Positions 1 through 7,839 of a stretch of DNA of 15,928 nucleotides are shown piece by piece. The stretch is from an uncultured Ruminococcus sp. (GTDB lineage Bacteria > Bacillota > Clostridia > Oscillospirales > Ruminococcaceae). Numbering within the stretch: position 1 is the first letter of the stretch; the number at the start of each line of letters is the position of its first letter. The stretch is taken from assembly GCF_946187255.1 (NCBI RefSeq), contig NZ_CAMHRZ010000053.1:1-15928 (forward strand), in the 5' to 3' direction. A program made the position numbers and the translations under genes. Below the pieces are notes generated by a model. That model made no database searches, was not told the origin of the DNA, and saw only the letters and a list, made by a program, of their open reading frames with translations.

Positions 1-158
1 CAGCTCATAAATCAACTCTCTGCGAGCCAAAATCTCGGACTGTTCTGTTTGAGACGCGGCTTTTTTCGTGCAGACTTCTGCAAAATCCACACAAATCCGC
101 AGTAAGTAAATAAAAAGTTGAACAAGCCTACAAAATTTGAAAGGTCATAAAAAATACA
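1..158. other. Unassigned left-edge region
   Basis: No gene can be assigned here. On the + strand a frame is open from the window edge to a TAA at 103-105 and could be the last 34 codons of an upstream gene. On the - strand a frame is open from about 138 off the left edge, but it has no ATG and no ribosome binding site. Both translations look only weakly protein-like, so this may equally be intergenic or repeat DNA. The short inverted repeat GCAGA-CT-TCTGC at 70-81 has no T-run after it on either strand. The stretch just before the sulP promoter is AT-rich. Confidence 0.25.
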
Positions 159-187
159 TTGAAATCACCGAAATATAGTAGTATAAT
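159..187 (+). promoter_or_regulatory. Sigma-A promoter of the SulP transporter gene
   Basis: TTGAAA (159-164) and a consensus TATAAT (182-187) are separated by exactly 17 bp. The predicted start of transcription is near 194, giving a leader of about 48 nt before the ATG at 242. AT-rich sequence lies upstream. No operator-like palindrome is evident, so expression may be largely constitutive. Confidence 0.8.
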
Positions 188-241
188 GGTAAAGCTGTGC
201 CCCTGTTAGACACGGTAAATATTTTACGGAGATGAGTTTCA

Positions 242-1978
242 ATGGATCGCGTTAACCAAAAGCCCACCGAAAACAAGCTGAAACCAAAGCTGTTCTCGGT
301 GATGAAGACCTATTCCAAAGGACAGCTGGTAAATGACCTTATCGCGGGCGTTATCGTGGCGATAATCGCACTGCCGCTGTCGATCGCACTTGCACTCGCT
401 TCGGGCGTGGGACCCGAGCAGGGTCTGTATACCGCCATCCTGGCAGGATTTATCGTAGCCTTCATGGGCGGCAGCCGTGTGCAGATCGCAGGACCGACCG
501 CTGCATTTGCAACTATCGTCGCAGGCATCGTAGCTAAGGAGGGTATGTCGGGACTGATAATATCCACCGTTATGGCAGGCATCATCATGATCGTCATGGG
601 TCTGTGCCGCTTCGGCAGCCTTATCAAGTACATTCCCGGCACGATAACCGCAGGCTTCACCTTTGGTATAGCCGTGACTATAGTCATCGGACAGGTCAAG
701 GACTTCATGGGACTGACTTTCAGGAACGCACCCATTGAGACTACCGATAAACTGGCAGAAATAGGCAGATGCATAGGCACGCTGAACTGGCAGGCACTGG
801 CTATCGGTATGATCGCGCTGGCTGTGCTGATACTCTGGCCCAAAAAGCTGGATAAGATACCCGCTTCGCTTATCGCTGTACTGCTGACTTCGGCTATCGT
901 AAAGCTGGGTCATATCAACGTTAATACCATAGGTGACCTGTATTCCATATCCTCCGCTCCCCCGAAGCTCACTCTGCCCGAGTTCAGCTTTGCACAGGTG
1001 AAGGCTATGGTGCCCAACGCATTCACCATCGCGCTGCTGGCTTCTGTTGAGTCTCTGCTTTCCTGCGTAGTCGCTGACGGTATGATCGGTTCAAAGCACC
1101 GTTCCAACATGGAGCTTATCGCACAGGGCGCTGCCAATATCGGTTCTGCGCTGTTCGGCGGCATCCCCGCAACGGGCGCCATCGCAAGAACTGCCGCAAA
1201 TGTAAAGAACGGCGGCAGAACCCCCATATCGGGTATGGTTCATTCCGTAGTGCTTCTGGTAATGCTCGTTAAGCTGATGACTTACGCATCGCTGATACCC
1301 ATGCCCACCATCGCAGCGATACTCTTTATCGTTGCATACAATATGTGCGGCTGGAAGAATATCCGCGACATGATAAAGACCGCACCCAAAAGCGACGTTG
1401 CGGTACTCTGCCTTACTGTTGTGCTGACAGTTGTGTTCGACCTGGTGGTAGCTATAGGCGTAGGCATGGTAATGGCTGCACTGCTGTTCATGAAGCGTAT
1501 GGCTGACGTTACCGAAGCGCACACCTGGATCGACCTTGACGACGAGGACACCGACCCCGACAACATCAAGCTCAAGCGCATACCCGCAAACACCCGCGTA
1601 TTCGAGATAAACGGACCCATGTTCTTTGCAGCATCGGATAAATTCAGGTATATGCTGGATGACAAGGATATCGACGTACTCGTCATAAGGATGAGAAACG
1701 TTCCCGCCATAGATGCTTCGGGCGTTGCTTCGCTGGCTGATATCGTAAAGCGCTGCACCAAGCATAATGTTAACGTAGTATTCTCCCATGTGAACGAACA
1801 GCCCTTCCACGCAATGGAAAAGGCAGGACTCACCGAGATAATTGACAAAAAGAATTTCTGCGACCATATCGATAACGCACTTCTGCGTGCAGAAGAGATC
1901 GAAAACAGCATCCGCCACGAACAGAGTGACGATGCCGATCAAAAACTCGGTATGCACAAAGCTGTTCCCACCGCATAA
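242..1978 (+). CDS. SulP/SLC26-family anion transporter with C-terminal STAS domain
   Basis: This is a membrane transporter of 578 residues, the usual length for bacterial SulP proteins. Residues 30-430 are strongly hydrophobic. The family signature lies near the N-terminus, with ALPLSIALALASG followed by GLYTAI and QIAGPTAA. A STAS domain follows at about 450-555: FEINGPMFFA starts it, and the conserved loop D491-A-S-G494 is the site where serine is phosphorylated in related anti-sigma-factor antagonists. The family carries sulfate, bicarbonate or dicarboxylates (as in BicA and DauA). The sequence does not reveal which anion is carried here, and no carbon-fixation or sulfate-assimilation genes are nearby. 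The start is supported by GGAGATG at 228-234, seven bases before the ATG. The gene has its own promoter and terminator and is monocistronic. Confidence 0.93.
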   Translation: MDRVNQKPTENKLKPKLFSVMKTYSKGQLVNDLIAGVIVAIIALPLSIALALASGVGPEQGLYTAILAGFIVAFMGGSRVQIAGPTAAFATIVAGIVAKEGMSGLIISTVMAGIIMIVMGLCRFGSLIKYIPGTITAGFTFGIAVTIVIGQVKDFMGLTFRNAPIETTDKLAEIGRCIGTLNWQALAIGMIALAVLILWPKKLDKIPASLIAVLLTSAIVKLGHINVNTIGDLYSISSAPPKLTLPEFSFAQVKAMVPNAFTIALLASVESLLSCVVADGMIGSKHRSNMELIAQGAANIGSALFGGIPATGAIARTAANVKNGGRTPISGMVHSVVLLVMLVKLMTYASLIPMPTIAAILFIVAYNMCGWKNIRDMIKTAPKSDVAVLCLTVVLTVVFDLVVAIGVGMVMAALLFMKRMADVTEAHTWIDLDDEDTDPDNIKLKRIPANTRVFEINGPMFFAASDKFRYMLDDKDIDVLVIRMRNVPAIDASGVASLADIVKRCTKHNVNVVFSHVNEQPFHAMEKAGLTEIIDKKNFCDHIDNALLRAEEIENSIRHEQSDDADQKLGMHKAVPTA

Positions 1979-1990
1979 TCAAACATTTCA

Positions 1991-2025
1991 CAGCCGTATC
2001 TTTTGCGATACGGCTGTTTTGTTTT
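1991..2025 (+). terminator. Rho-independent terminator of the SulP gene
   Basis: A perfect 10-bp stem, CAGCCGTATC (1991-2000) with GATACGGCTG (2007-2016), encloses a 6-nt loop and is followed by TTTTGTTTT. It starts 12 bp after the stop codon. Confidence 0.93.
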
Positions 2026-2093
2026 ATATACCGAAACGTGCAGTGATCTTGCTGCGCATTCTTGTTTGATATGACGAATAATTCGGACTGTGC

Positions 2094-2122
2094 TTGACAA
2101 AGCAAGCAGAACGTGTTAAGAT
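2094..2122 (+). promoter_or_regulatory. Promoter of the tetR-ABC unit
   Basis: A consensus -35 TTGACA (2094-2099) is followed after 17 bp by TAAGAT (2117-2122), which matches the -10 consensus at four of six positions. The -10 overlaps the left edge of the 30-bp palindrome at 2119-2148, so a bound repressor would block RNA polymerase. This is the expected arrangement for an autoregulated TetR gene. Confidence 0.75.
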
Positions 2123-2148
2123 AACAGTGTTAGGTAACACTGTTATCT
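2119..2148. promoter_or_regulatory. 30-bp palindromic operator, probable TetR-type autorepressor site
   Basis: The left half AGATAACAGTGTTA (2119-2132) is matched without error by TAACACTGTTATCT (2135-2148), leaving only GG in the centre. It covers the -10 edge, the expected transcription start and the leader, and ends one base before the Shine-Dalgarno sequence. TetR-family dimers, or pairs of dimers, bind palindromes of about 15-30 bp next to their own gene. I therefore infer that the product of the next gene binds here. Confidence 0.85.
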
Positions 2149-2162
2149 GAAAGGAGGAGACT

Positions 2163-2789
2163 ATGACAGATAAGATAAACAACAGCGAGAGCCGTGAAAA
2201 ACTGATCGAATGTGCAAAGCGGGAATTTCTCGAAAAGGGCTTTGCAAAGGCTTCACTGAGAAAGATAACCGGCGATGCGGGACTGACCACGGGAGCGGTG
2301 TATTTCTTCTTCGGGGACAAGAACGGACTGTTTGACGGCGTTGTGGGCAGTGCGCTGCAAAAACTTATGAATGTGATAGAGACACATTTTACGCAGGATA
2401 CCGAAGAGGACTTTCTCGCCTACAAACAGCAGTACGGCGACCATGACGAGTTTGCGAAACAGCTGGTGGATGTTATATATGATAATCTGGATGAGATGAC
2501 CATACTTCTCAAAGGTTCGGCGGGCTCGAAGTACGAGCATTTCATCGATGCGCTTATTGACCGCATGGATAAGGTATACATCAAAATGGCTGAAAGATTT
2601 GCCGCTGTGATGCCGGGCAAAAGGGTCAACAAAAAAATGCTCCACTGGCTTTGCCATGTGCAGATAAATGCTTTCCTGCACATGATAGAACATGAGCCCG
2701 ACAAGGAAAGCGCCCTAGGGTTTATATGTCCCGTGATGGATATGCTGGTCAAGGCGTGGATAGATTTTGCGCTTGAAGATGATAAATAG
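2163..2789 (+). CDS. TetR/AcrR-family transcriptional regulator
   Basis: A repressor of 208 residues, typical of the family. The N-terminal DNA-binding region has the standard layout: helix 1 is REKLIECAKREFLEKGF, and the helix-turn-helix falls at about residues 31-50 (SLRKITGDAGLTTGAVYFFF), followed by GDKNGLFDGV. The rest is a divergent all-helical ligand and dimerisation domain with no recognisable ligand signature. AAAGGAGG at 2150-2157 sets the start at 2163. A perfect palindrome sits on its promoter and an ABC exporter-like pair lies directly downstream. The likely role is substrate-responsive repression of itself and that transporter. The inducer cannot be told from sequence. Confidence 0.92.
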   Translation: MTDKINNSESREKLIECAKREFLEKGFAKASLRKITGDAGLTTGAVYFFFGDKNGLFDGVVGSALQKLMNVIETHFTQDTEEDFLAYKQQYGDHDEFAKQLVDVIYDNLDEMTILLKGSAGSKYEHFIDALIDRMDKVYIKMAERFAAVMPGKRVNKKMLHWLCHVQINAFLHMIEHEPDKESALGFICPVMDMLVKAWIDFALEDDK

Positions 2790-2795
2790 GTATCG

Positions 2796-2819
2796 GGTAT
2801 GGTGATGATACACCATACC
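2796..2819 (+). repeat. Intergenic hairpin between tetR and the ABC genes
   Basis: GGTATGGTG (2796-2804) and CACCATACC (2811-2819) form a perfect 9-bp stem around a 6-nt loop, ATGATA. No T-run follows, so it is not a classical terminator. It may stabilise the 3' end of a tetR message, act as a processing site, or reduce readthrough into the transporter genes. Confidence 0.6.
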
Positions 2820-2832
2820 ATGCAGTCAAGTT

Positions 2833-2848
2833 AGTCTTAGTTAACTTT
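2833..2848. promoter_or_regulatory. Degenerate second copy of the TetR operator core
   Basis: AGTCTTAGTTAACTTT (2833-2848) matches the central 16 bases of the tetR operator, AGTGTTAGGTAACACT, at 12 of 16 positions. It lies just before the Shine-Dalgarno sequence of the ABC ATPase gene. It is also a partial palindrome, AAGTTA (2828-2833) with TAACTT (2842-2847). I infer a weaker second binding site, but no clear promoter is seen between the two genes. Confidence 0.45.
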
Positions 2849-2865
2849 TGAAAGGAGAACAAAAT

Positions 2866-3567
2866 ATGTTTCTGGAGATAACAGATATCAAGAAAAGCTA
2901 CGGCAAGGACACAAGCTACATTCAGGTGCTGAAAGGTGTCAGCACAACAGTGGAAAAAGGTCAGATGTGCGTCATACAGGGTACCAGCGGCTCGGGAAAA
3001 TCCACGCTGCTCAACTGTATCGGCGGGCTTGACACTATGGATTCGGGTTCGGTAAAGGTGGACGGCAAGGAGATATTCGGCTTGAAGCCCGCAGAGCTTT
3101 CCGACTACCGCCGCGACTATCTGGGGTTCATATTCCAGTTCTACAATCTGGTGCCGAACCTCACGGTGCGTGAGAATATACAGGTCTGCGGGTATCTGAC
3201 CGACTCACCGCTGGATATGGACGAACTGCTGGACGTTCTGGGACTCACCGAGCATCAGAACAAATTCCCCTCACAGCTTTCGGGCGGTCAGCAGCAGAGG
3301 GTCGCCATCGCAAGGGCGCTTATCAAAAATCCCAAGCTTCTGCTTTGCGATGAGCCGACGGGTGCGCTGGATTCAAAGACATCGCGGGATATACTTATAC
3401 TTCTCGAAAAGATCAACGCGAAATACGGCACCACCATGCTTATCGTCACCCACAACAATTCCATAAAAAATATGGTGCATAAGGTGATAGTGATCAAGGA
3501 CGGCATGATACGCAAAGACTACGAGAACGAAAAGCGTGTACCCGCCGCCGAACTGGAGGACTTGTGA
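2866..3567 (+). CDS. ABC transporter ATP-binding protein, LolD/MacB type
   Basis: A cytoplasmic ATPase of 233 residues that powers the permease encoded next. All motifs are intact: Walker A GTSGSGKST (39-47), Q-loop in FIFQFYNLVP, signature LSGGQQQR (from 138), Walker B LLLCDE (158-163) followed by PTGALD, and the switch histidine H196 in VTHNN. The PTGALDSKT sequence and overall form are typical of ATPases paired with FtsX-type permeases in MacB, LolCDE and BceAB systems. I chose the ATG at 2866 because AAAGGAGA (2851-2858) is eight bases upstream. An upstream in-frame TTG at 2848 precedes that ribosome binding site and is unlikely. The stop overlaps the permease start, indicating coupled translation. 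Confidence 0.94.
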   Translation: MFLEITDIKKSYGKDTSYIQVLKGVSTTVEKGQMCVIQGTSGSGKSTLLNCIGGLDTMDSGSVKVDGKEIFGLKPAELSDYRRDYLGFIFQFYNLVPNLTVRENIQVCGYLTDSPLDMDELLDVLGLTEHQNKFPSQLSGGQQQRVAIARALIKNPKLLLCDEPTGALDSKTSRDILILLEKINAKYGTTMLIVTHNNSIKNMVHKVIVIKDGMIRKDYENEKRVPAAELEDL

Positions 3568-6281
3568 TGAACAGAGTACTGAGAAAGCGCCTGCCGCGTG
3601 ATCTGCGGGCGGGCTTCGGAAGATACCCGGCGCTGATACTGGTCATCGCAATGGGTATATATCTTGTGATAGGTATAGTTGGTTCGGCAGAGACTGTACT
3701 TCGCGGCACGGTGGAAAAGCGCAGGGAATTCAACACGCAGGATGGTTTTTTCACCACTTTCCTGCCGCTGACCGATGCCGAGATATCATCGCTGACAAAG
3801 GACGGTACCACCTTGCAGGCGGAGTTCTACACCGACCTTGTGGTTGATGAAGACACCGTACTGCGTATGTTCAAGGACCGCAGTGATATCGACAAGCTGA
3901 TACTCGACGAGGGCAGGCTTGCTGAAAATGACGGCGAGTGCGTGCTCGAAAAGCGCTATGCCGCCGAGAACAAGGTAAAAGTCGGCGATACCGTCAACGC
4001 AGGCGGGATAGAATTCAAGGTGACGGGCATCGGCTGTGTGCCCGATTACGACCAGCCAAAGGCGAAACTCTCAGATACGGCAGTGCAGTCGAGATACTTC
4101 GGGCTGATATTCGTGACGGACAGCTTTTATGAAAAGGTGAGAGAAAACTCCGAGCTGAAAGCGGAGGAGTATGTTTACGCCTACAAGCTGGGAGAGGGCG
4201 TGACAGGCGAAGACCTGAAGGAGAATATAAGATCAATACAACTCGACTATACAAAGGTGGAAGACAAATACTTCCGCGAGACGATAGATGATATCCTCGC
4301 TGACCGCCGCGAGATAGAGGACGGTATGGCTGAGCTTTCCGACGGTTCAAAGGAACTGAAAGACGGCATGGATGAGCTTGACAGTCACAGCGCCGAACTG
4401 AACGATGCGGCACAGCAGCTGGTCAGCGCATACTTCGCACAAGCTAACGAAAGGCTGGCGGCGGCAAAGATCAGCGTTACGCTGACGGAGGAGAACTACT
4501 CCGATGAGCTTGACAAGCTGATAAAAGCCACAGGTTCGGAGGAACTTTCCTCACTCAAAGAGAGCCTTACAGGGATAATAGACTACCGCAATGGCATCAC
4601 CGAATACACGGACGGAGTAACCGAAGCCGCCGACGGTGCGGGCGAACTTGACAGCGGAGTGAACGAGTTCAACAGCGGCATGACCGAACTGCTGGACGAA
4701 GTGTTCGATATTGATATAGACAACCTTACCTCATTCGTTCCCCGTGAGGACAACGAGCGCATCGAAGCGGCGGCGGGCGATGTGGTGATGGACAAGAACG
4801 CGGGACTTGTGGCAGGTGTCATCATACTGGTACTTTTCGGGTATGTGATATCGGTCTTCGTGGTTCACCGTGTGGAAAGCGAAGCGCCTGTCATCGGTGC
4901 GCTGTATTCTCTCGGCGTTAGGAAAAAAGACCTGCTGCGCCATTACATCACTCTGCCGACCATCATCGCTTTCATTGGTGGTATCATTGGCACAGCACTG
5001 GGATTTTCTCCCATAGGCATCGGCACACAACTGGAAGGCAGCTACGGCTACTTCTCGCTGCCGCAGTACGATATATGCTATGCGCCGTATCTGCTGGTCT
5101 ACGGACTTGTACTGCCGCCCGTTATCTCAGCGATAGTCAATGCGCTGGTCATCAACAAGAAGCTGTCCCGCACGGCACTTTCCCTCATAAAGAACGAGCA
5201 GAGCGCTTCAAGCTACCGAAGGTTCAATATCCGTTCAAAGAGCTTTATCACCATGTTCCGCATAAGGCAGATGGTGCGTGAGGTGCGTTCGGCGGTGACG
5301 GTGGTGTTCGGTATGCTGGTATCGCTGATGGTGGTGATGCTGGGACTGGACTGCATGGTGATGTGTCAGGCGGTAAAGACCGACAATGTTGCCGATACCC
5401 ATTATGAGTATATGTATCTCTACAAATACCCCGAAAAAGAAGTGCCCGAAGGCGGCGAGAGTGCATATATCGAGACCCTTTCCACCGACTGCATGGGCTA
5501 CACTCTCGATGTAACGGTCATCGGGCTTAACAAGAACAGCAGGTACTTTGATGCCCGTCCCGAAAAGGGCAAGAACAAAGCAGTCATAAACAATTCACTG
5601 ATGCAGCGCTTCGGCTACAAAGTCGGTGACCGCGTGACCTTTACCGACAGCGCCAACGACATCGACCACAGCTTCACTGTCACGGATATTGCGGAGTACT
5701 CTCCCGGATTTACCATATTCATGGATATAGACAGTATGCGTGAGCTTTTCGGTGAGGATGAGGACTACTTCAACGCTGTATACTCCAAAGACGAGCTTGA
5801 CATTGACAGCGGCAGGCTGTACAGCGTCACAAGCAAAGCCGACATCGAAAAGAGTTCGGGAGTATTTGTGGAGCAGATGGGCTCGCTGGTATACACGCTG
5901 ATGATCGCGGGCACTGTGATATTCATAGTGGTGATGTACCTGATGATGGGCGTTATGATCGACCGCAGTTCCTTCGGCATATCGCTGATAAAGATATTCG
6001 GCTACCGCCCCAAAGAGGTGCGCAGTCTCTACCTGAACGGCAATCTGACGATAATATCTGTGGGAGCGCTGGTGTGCATACCTCTTGCGAAATTCCTCAT
6101 GGACTGCATCTATCCCAGCTTTATCCCGAACGTTGCCTGCCTGATGGTGCTGGATTTCCCGCCCTATCTCTACCTTATCATATACGGTGCGATACTGCTG
6201 GTATATTTTGTAAGCAGTGCAATGTTAACACGCAAGCTGAACAGGATAACCCCCGCAGAGGTACTTAAAAACAGAGAATGA
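3567..6281 (+). CDS. Large FtsX-family ABC transporter permease
   Basis: A membrane protein of 904 residues, apparently with eight membrane segments: about 20-42, 412-432, 457-480, 500-531, 572-598, 775-798, 825-852 and 867-889. This is two FtsX units, each with one leading helix, a large extracytoplasmic domain and three helices. The first external domain (about 45-410) contains a coiled-coil-like stretch (250-380) with repeated DG(M/S)xEL(x)DG units similar to those in YhgE/Pip-type proteins. The second (600-772) resembles a MacB periplasmic core. It ends in RITPAEVLKNRE, a common ending in this family. Such permeases move antibiotics, peptides or lipids by a pulling mechanism rather than ordinary transport. 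The substrate is unknown. GGAGG at 3555-3559 fits the ATG at 3567 better than the adjacent GTG at 3564. Confidence 0.9.
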   Translation: MNRVLRKRLPRDLRAGFGRYPALILVIAMGIYLVIGIVGSAETVLRGTVEKRREFNTQDGFFTTFLPLTDAEISSLTKDGTTLQAEFYTDLVVDEDTVLRMFKDRSDIDKLILDEGRLAENDGECVLEKRYAAENKVKVGDTVNAGGIEFKVTGIGCVPDYDQPKAKLSDTAVQSRYFGLIFVTDSFYEKVRENSELKAEEYVYAYKLGEGVTGEDLKENIRSIQLDYTKVEDKYFRETIDDILADRREIEDGMAELSDGSKELKDGMDELDSHSAELNDAAQQLVSAYFAQANERLAAAKISVTLTEENYSDELDKLIKATGSEELSSLKESLTGIIDYRNGITEYTDGVTEAADGAGELDSGVNEFNSGMTELLDEVFDIDIDNLTSFVPREDNERIEAAAGDVVMDKNAGLVAGVIILVLFGYVISVFVVHRVESEAPVIGALYSLGVRKKDLLRHYITLPTIIAFIGGIIGTALGFSPIGIGTQLEGSYGYFSLPQYDICYAPYLLVYGLVLPPVISAIVNALVINKKLSRTALSLIKNEQSASSYRRFNIRSKSFITMFRIRQMVREVRSAVTVVFGMLVSLMVVMLGLDCMVMCQAVKTDNVADTHYEYMYLYKYPEKEVPEGGESAYIETLSTDCMGYTLDVTVIGLNKNSRYFDARPEKGKNKAVINNSLMQRFGYKVGDRVTFTDSANDIDHSFTVTDIAEYSPGFTIFMDIDSMRELFGEDEDYFNAVYSKDELDIDSGRLYSVTSKADIEKSSGVFVEQMGSLVYTLMIAGTVIFIVVMYLMMGVMIDRSSFGISLIKIFGYRPKEVRSLYLNGNLTIISVGALVCIPLAKFLMDCIYPSFIPNVACLMVLDFPPYLYLIIYGAILLVYFVSSAMLTRKLNRITPAEVLKNRE

Positions 6282-6289
6282 TCCGACAA

Positions 6290-6331
6290 AAAATACGGAC
6301 AGCCGCTGACTTCAACGGCTGTCCGTATTTT
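6290..6331. terminator. Bidirectional terminator between converging operons
   Basis: A perfect 16-bp stem, AAAATACGGACAGCCG (6290-6305) with CGGCTGTCCGTATTTT (6316-6331), has a 10-nt loop. A-rich sequence on the left and T-rich on the right let it work on both strands. It ends the + strand tetR-ABC unit and the - strand murC-lexA unit. Confidence 0.92.
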
Positions 6332-6358
6332 CATATATCCTATACTTTATAGACCCGG

Positions 6359-7138
6359 CTAGACAGTATCCGCGCCCCTGCCCAACGCAGTGGCGTGCTG
6401 AATATCCTTTTCGGTCATGAATGCGCTGAGTATGTATGCTTCCATTATACGGTTGTTCTCGTTGAACACCTTCTGCCCGTCGATATACAGCTCCTTGACT
6501 GCTGTCTGACCGTCCGCTGTTCTGCCGAACCACATTTCGTATTCCTCACCGTTGCTGTTGGTTCCGCGAAAAGTCACTTTATTGCAGGTGATATCAAACC
6601 ACCAATGCTGTTCCTTAAAATAAGCATCGAAGGCTTCCCCGTAATTCTTATTTGCCAGGTGCATACCCGAACCCAGTTCAAAATCATAGCTAGAGCGTGT
6701 CACAGCGAGAACTCTGGCGGTGGCGTACATTATAAAAGCGATCATGATGATAAGGATGAACGTGAAAAAGTAACCTATCCCGTTCCCCAGCTTGCTGACA
6801 TACGCCTGCTTGCCGGTACCCGTACCCGTAGTAAAGGGCTGCTGTTTTATACCCTCTTTTCTCGGGTCATAGTTATCGGGCAAATGCTCTCTTCTCGCCT
6901 TTTTTGTACCATAATTAGGATCCAGCTTGTCCATCTGTCTGCCCGAACGATTTGCCGCATAGGGCGTTTGTGTGCGTATACGGTTGTTGGTCAGACCGTC
7001 GCGCTTGTTCGAGTTAGAGAACTGCGATCCTCCACCTGCTTCTACCCCGTGATATGCGGGCATGACCTTCCCGCATCCCGGACATATTTTAGCCGAGCTA
7101 TCTACGCTGGCACCGCAAAATCGGCAGTTTATTTTCAT
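6359..7138 (-). CDS. Zinc-ribbon single-pass membrane protein of unknown function
   Basis: I do not recognise a named family for this 259-residue protein. The N-terminus is a zinc ribbon with two CxxC pairs, C5/C8 and C19/C22. Residues 25-115 are polar, basic and probably disordered. One membrane helix lies at about 121-145 (YFFTFILIIMIAFIMY), and residues 146-259 form a soluble domain rich in aromatic and acidic residues (for example EQHWWFDITCNKVTF). With a zinc ribbon inside, the C-terminal domain would face outward. It lies 96 bp downstream of lexA with only a weak hairpin between, so it may be read from the murC promoter. A TATAAT on the - strand at 7158-7163 has no good -35. A modest ribosome binding site, AAGGA, precedes the ATG. 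Confidence 0.8.
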   Translation of the reverse strand: MKINCRFCGASVDSSAKICPGCGKVMPAYHGVEAGGGSQFSNSNKRDGLTNNRIRTQTPYAANRSGRQMDKLDPNYGTKKARREHLPDNYDPRKEGIKQQPFTTGTGTGKQAYVSKLGNGIGYFFTFILIIMIAFIMYATARVLAVTRSSYDFELGSGMHLANKNYGEAFDAYFKEQHWWFDITCNKVTFRGTNSNGEEYEMWFGRTADGQTAVKELYIDGQKVFNENNRIMEAYILSAFMTEKDIQHATALGRGADTV

Positions 7139-7234
7139 GTATCTTTATCCTTCCCAAATTATACCGTTTATGAGGCTATATCCGTTTTCCCTCAATATTA
7201 TGACCCATATATCCTGCCCTTATCGGACAGCTGT

Positions 7235-7819
7235 TTAAATATACCTTATAACACCGACTACTTTGCCAAGAATATCCACATTCTCGACGATTATGGGCTC
7301 CATTGTGTCATTCTCGGGCTGGAGCCTGAAATGCCCGTCCTCCTTATAGAAGGTCTTCACCGTTGCTTCTTCGCCTTCCACCATTGCTACTACGATCTGT
7401 CCGTTTTCAGCTACGGGAGTCTGTTCGACAACGACGGTGTCCCCGTTGAGTATCGCCGCATTTACCATTGAATCTCCCCTTACCTTCAATGCAAACAGCG
7501 GATTGCCGTAGGTGCGTGCGGGCTGGAAGCTGATATACTCGCTGACATACTCTATCGCAGTGATAGGTGTGCCCGCCGTAACAGTACCCACCATAGGTAT
7601 CAGCATACCGCCGCCGCCCACCAGCTTTATGGCGCGGTTCTGGTTCTCGCTCTTTTCAAGGAATCCCTTTGCAGTCAGGGTCTTGATATACCTGTGTGCC
7701 GTAGATGTTGATCTGAAGCCGAAATGGGTACATATCTCCCTGACCGTCGGAGGATAGCCCTCCTGCACTCTTGACTTAATGAATTCAAATACCTTTCGCT
7801 CGTTATCGGTGACTTTCAT
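7235..7819 (-). CDS. lexA: LexA repressor, SOS response regulator
   Basis: A repressor of 194 residues with the full LexA layout. The N-terminal winged helix (1-66) contains PPTVREICTHFGF and the recognition region RSTSTAHRYIKTL. The self-cleavage site is A82-G83 (GTVTAGTP). The catalytic serine is S117 in RGDSM and the catalytic lysine K155 in ATVKTF. It should therefore be cleaved when RecA filaments form on damaged DNA. The ATG at 7817-7819 follows GGGGAGGA on the - strand (7827-7834). An in-frame upstream start at 7900 would add 27 residues unlike LexA and overlap murC, so I rejected it. The gene starts 20 bp after the murC stop and is almost certainly co-transcribed with it. The recognition helix differs from B. 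subtilis LexA, so its operator may also differ. Confidence 0.96.
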   Translation of the reverse strand: MKVTDNERKVFEFIKSRVQEGYPPTVREICTHFGFRSTSTAHRYIKTLTAKGFLEKSENQNRAIKLVGGGGMLIPMVGTVTAGTPITAIEYVSEYISFQPARTYGNPLFALKVRGDSMVNAAILNGDTVVVEQTPVAENGQIVVAMVEGEEATVKTFYKEDGHFRLQPENDTMEPIIVENVDILGKVVGVIRYI

Positions 7820-7839
7820 GAGTATTTCCTCCCCAAGTG

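Noticed and set aside
1091..1957. Long - strand open frame inside the SulP gene
   Set aside because: It is a mirror of a real gene. Its translation is rich in His, Cys and Tyr with no domain, and the + strand frame is a clear transporter.
2848..2865. Upstream TTG start for the ABC ATPase gene
   Set aside because: It lies before the ribosome binding site AAAGGAGA, and the downstream ATG at 2866 begins the normal family N-terminus.
7214..7230. CTGCCC/GGACAG hairpin as terminator between lexA and the zinc-ribbon gene
   Set aside because: A six-pair stem with one G-U pair and no T-run after it on the - strand is too weak for a terminator.
6395..7471. 358-codon + strand frame across the zinc-ribbon gene and lexA
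   Set aside because: It lies antisense to two well-supported genes, has no ribosome binding site, and has a composition typical of shadow frames.
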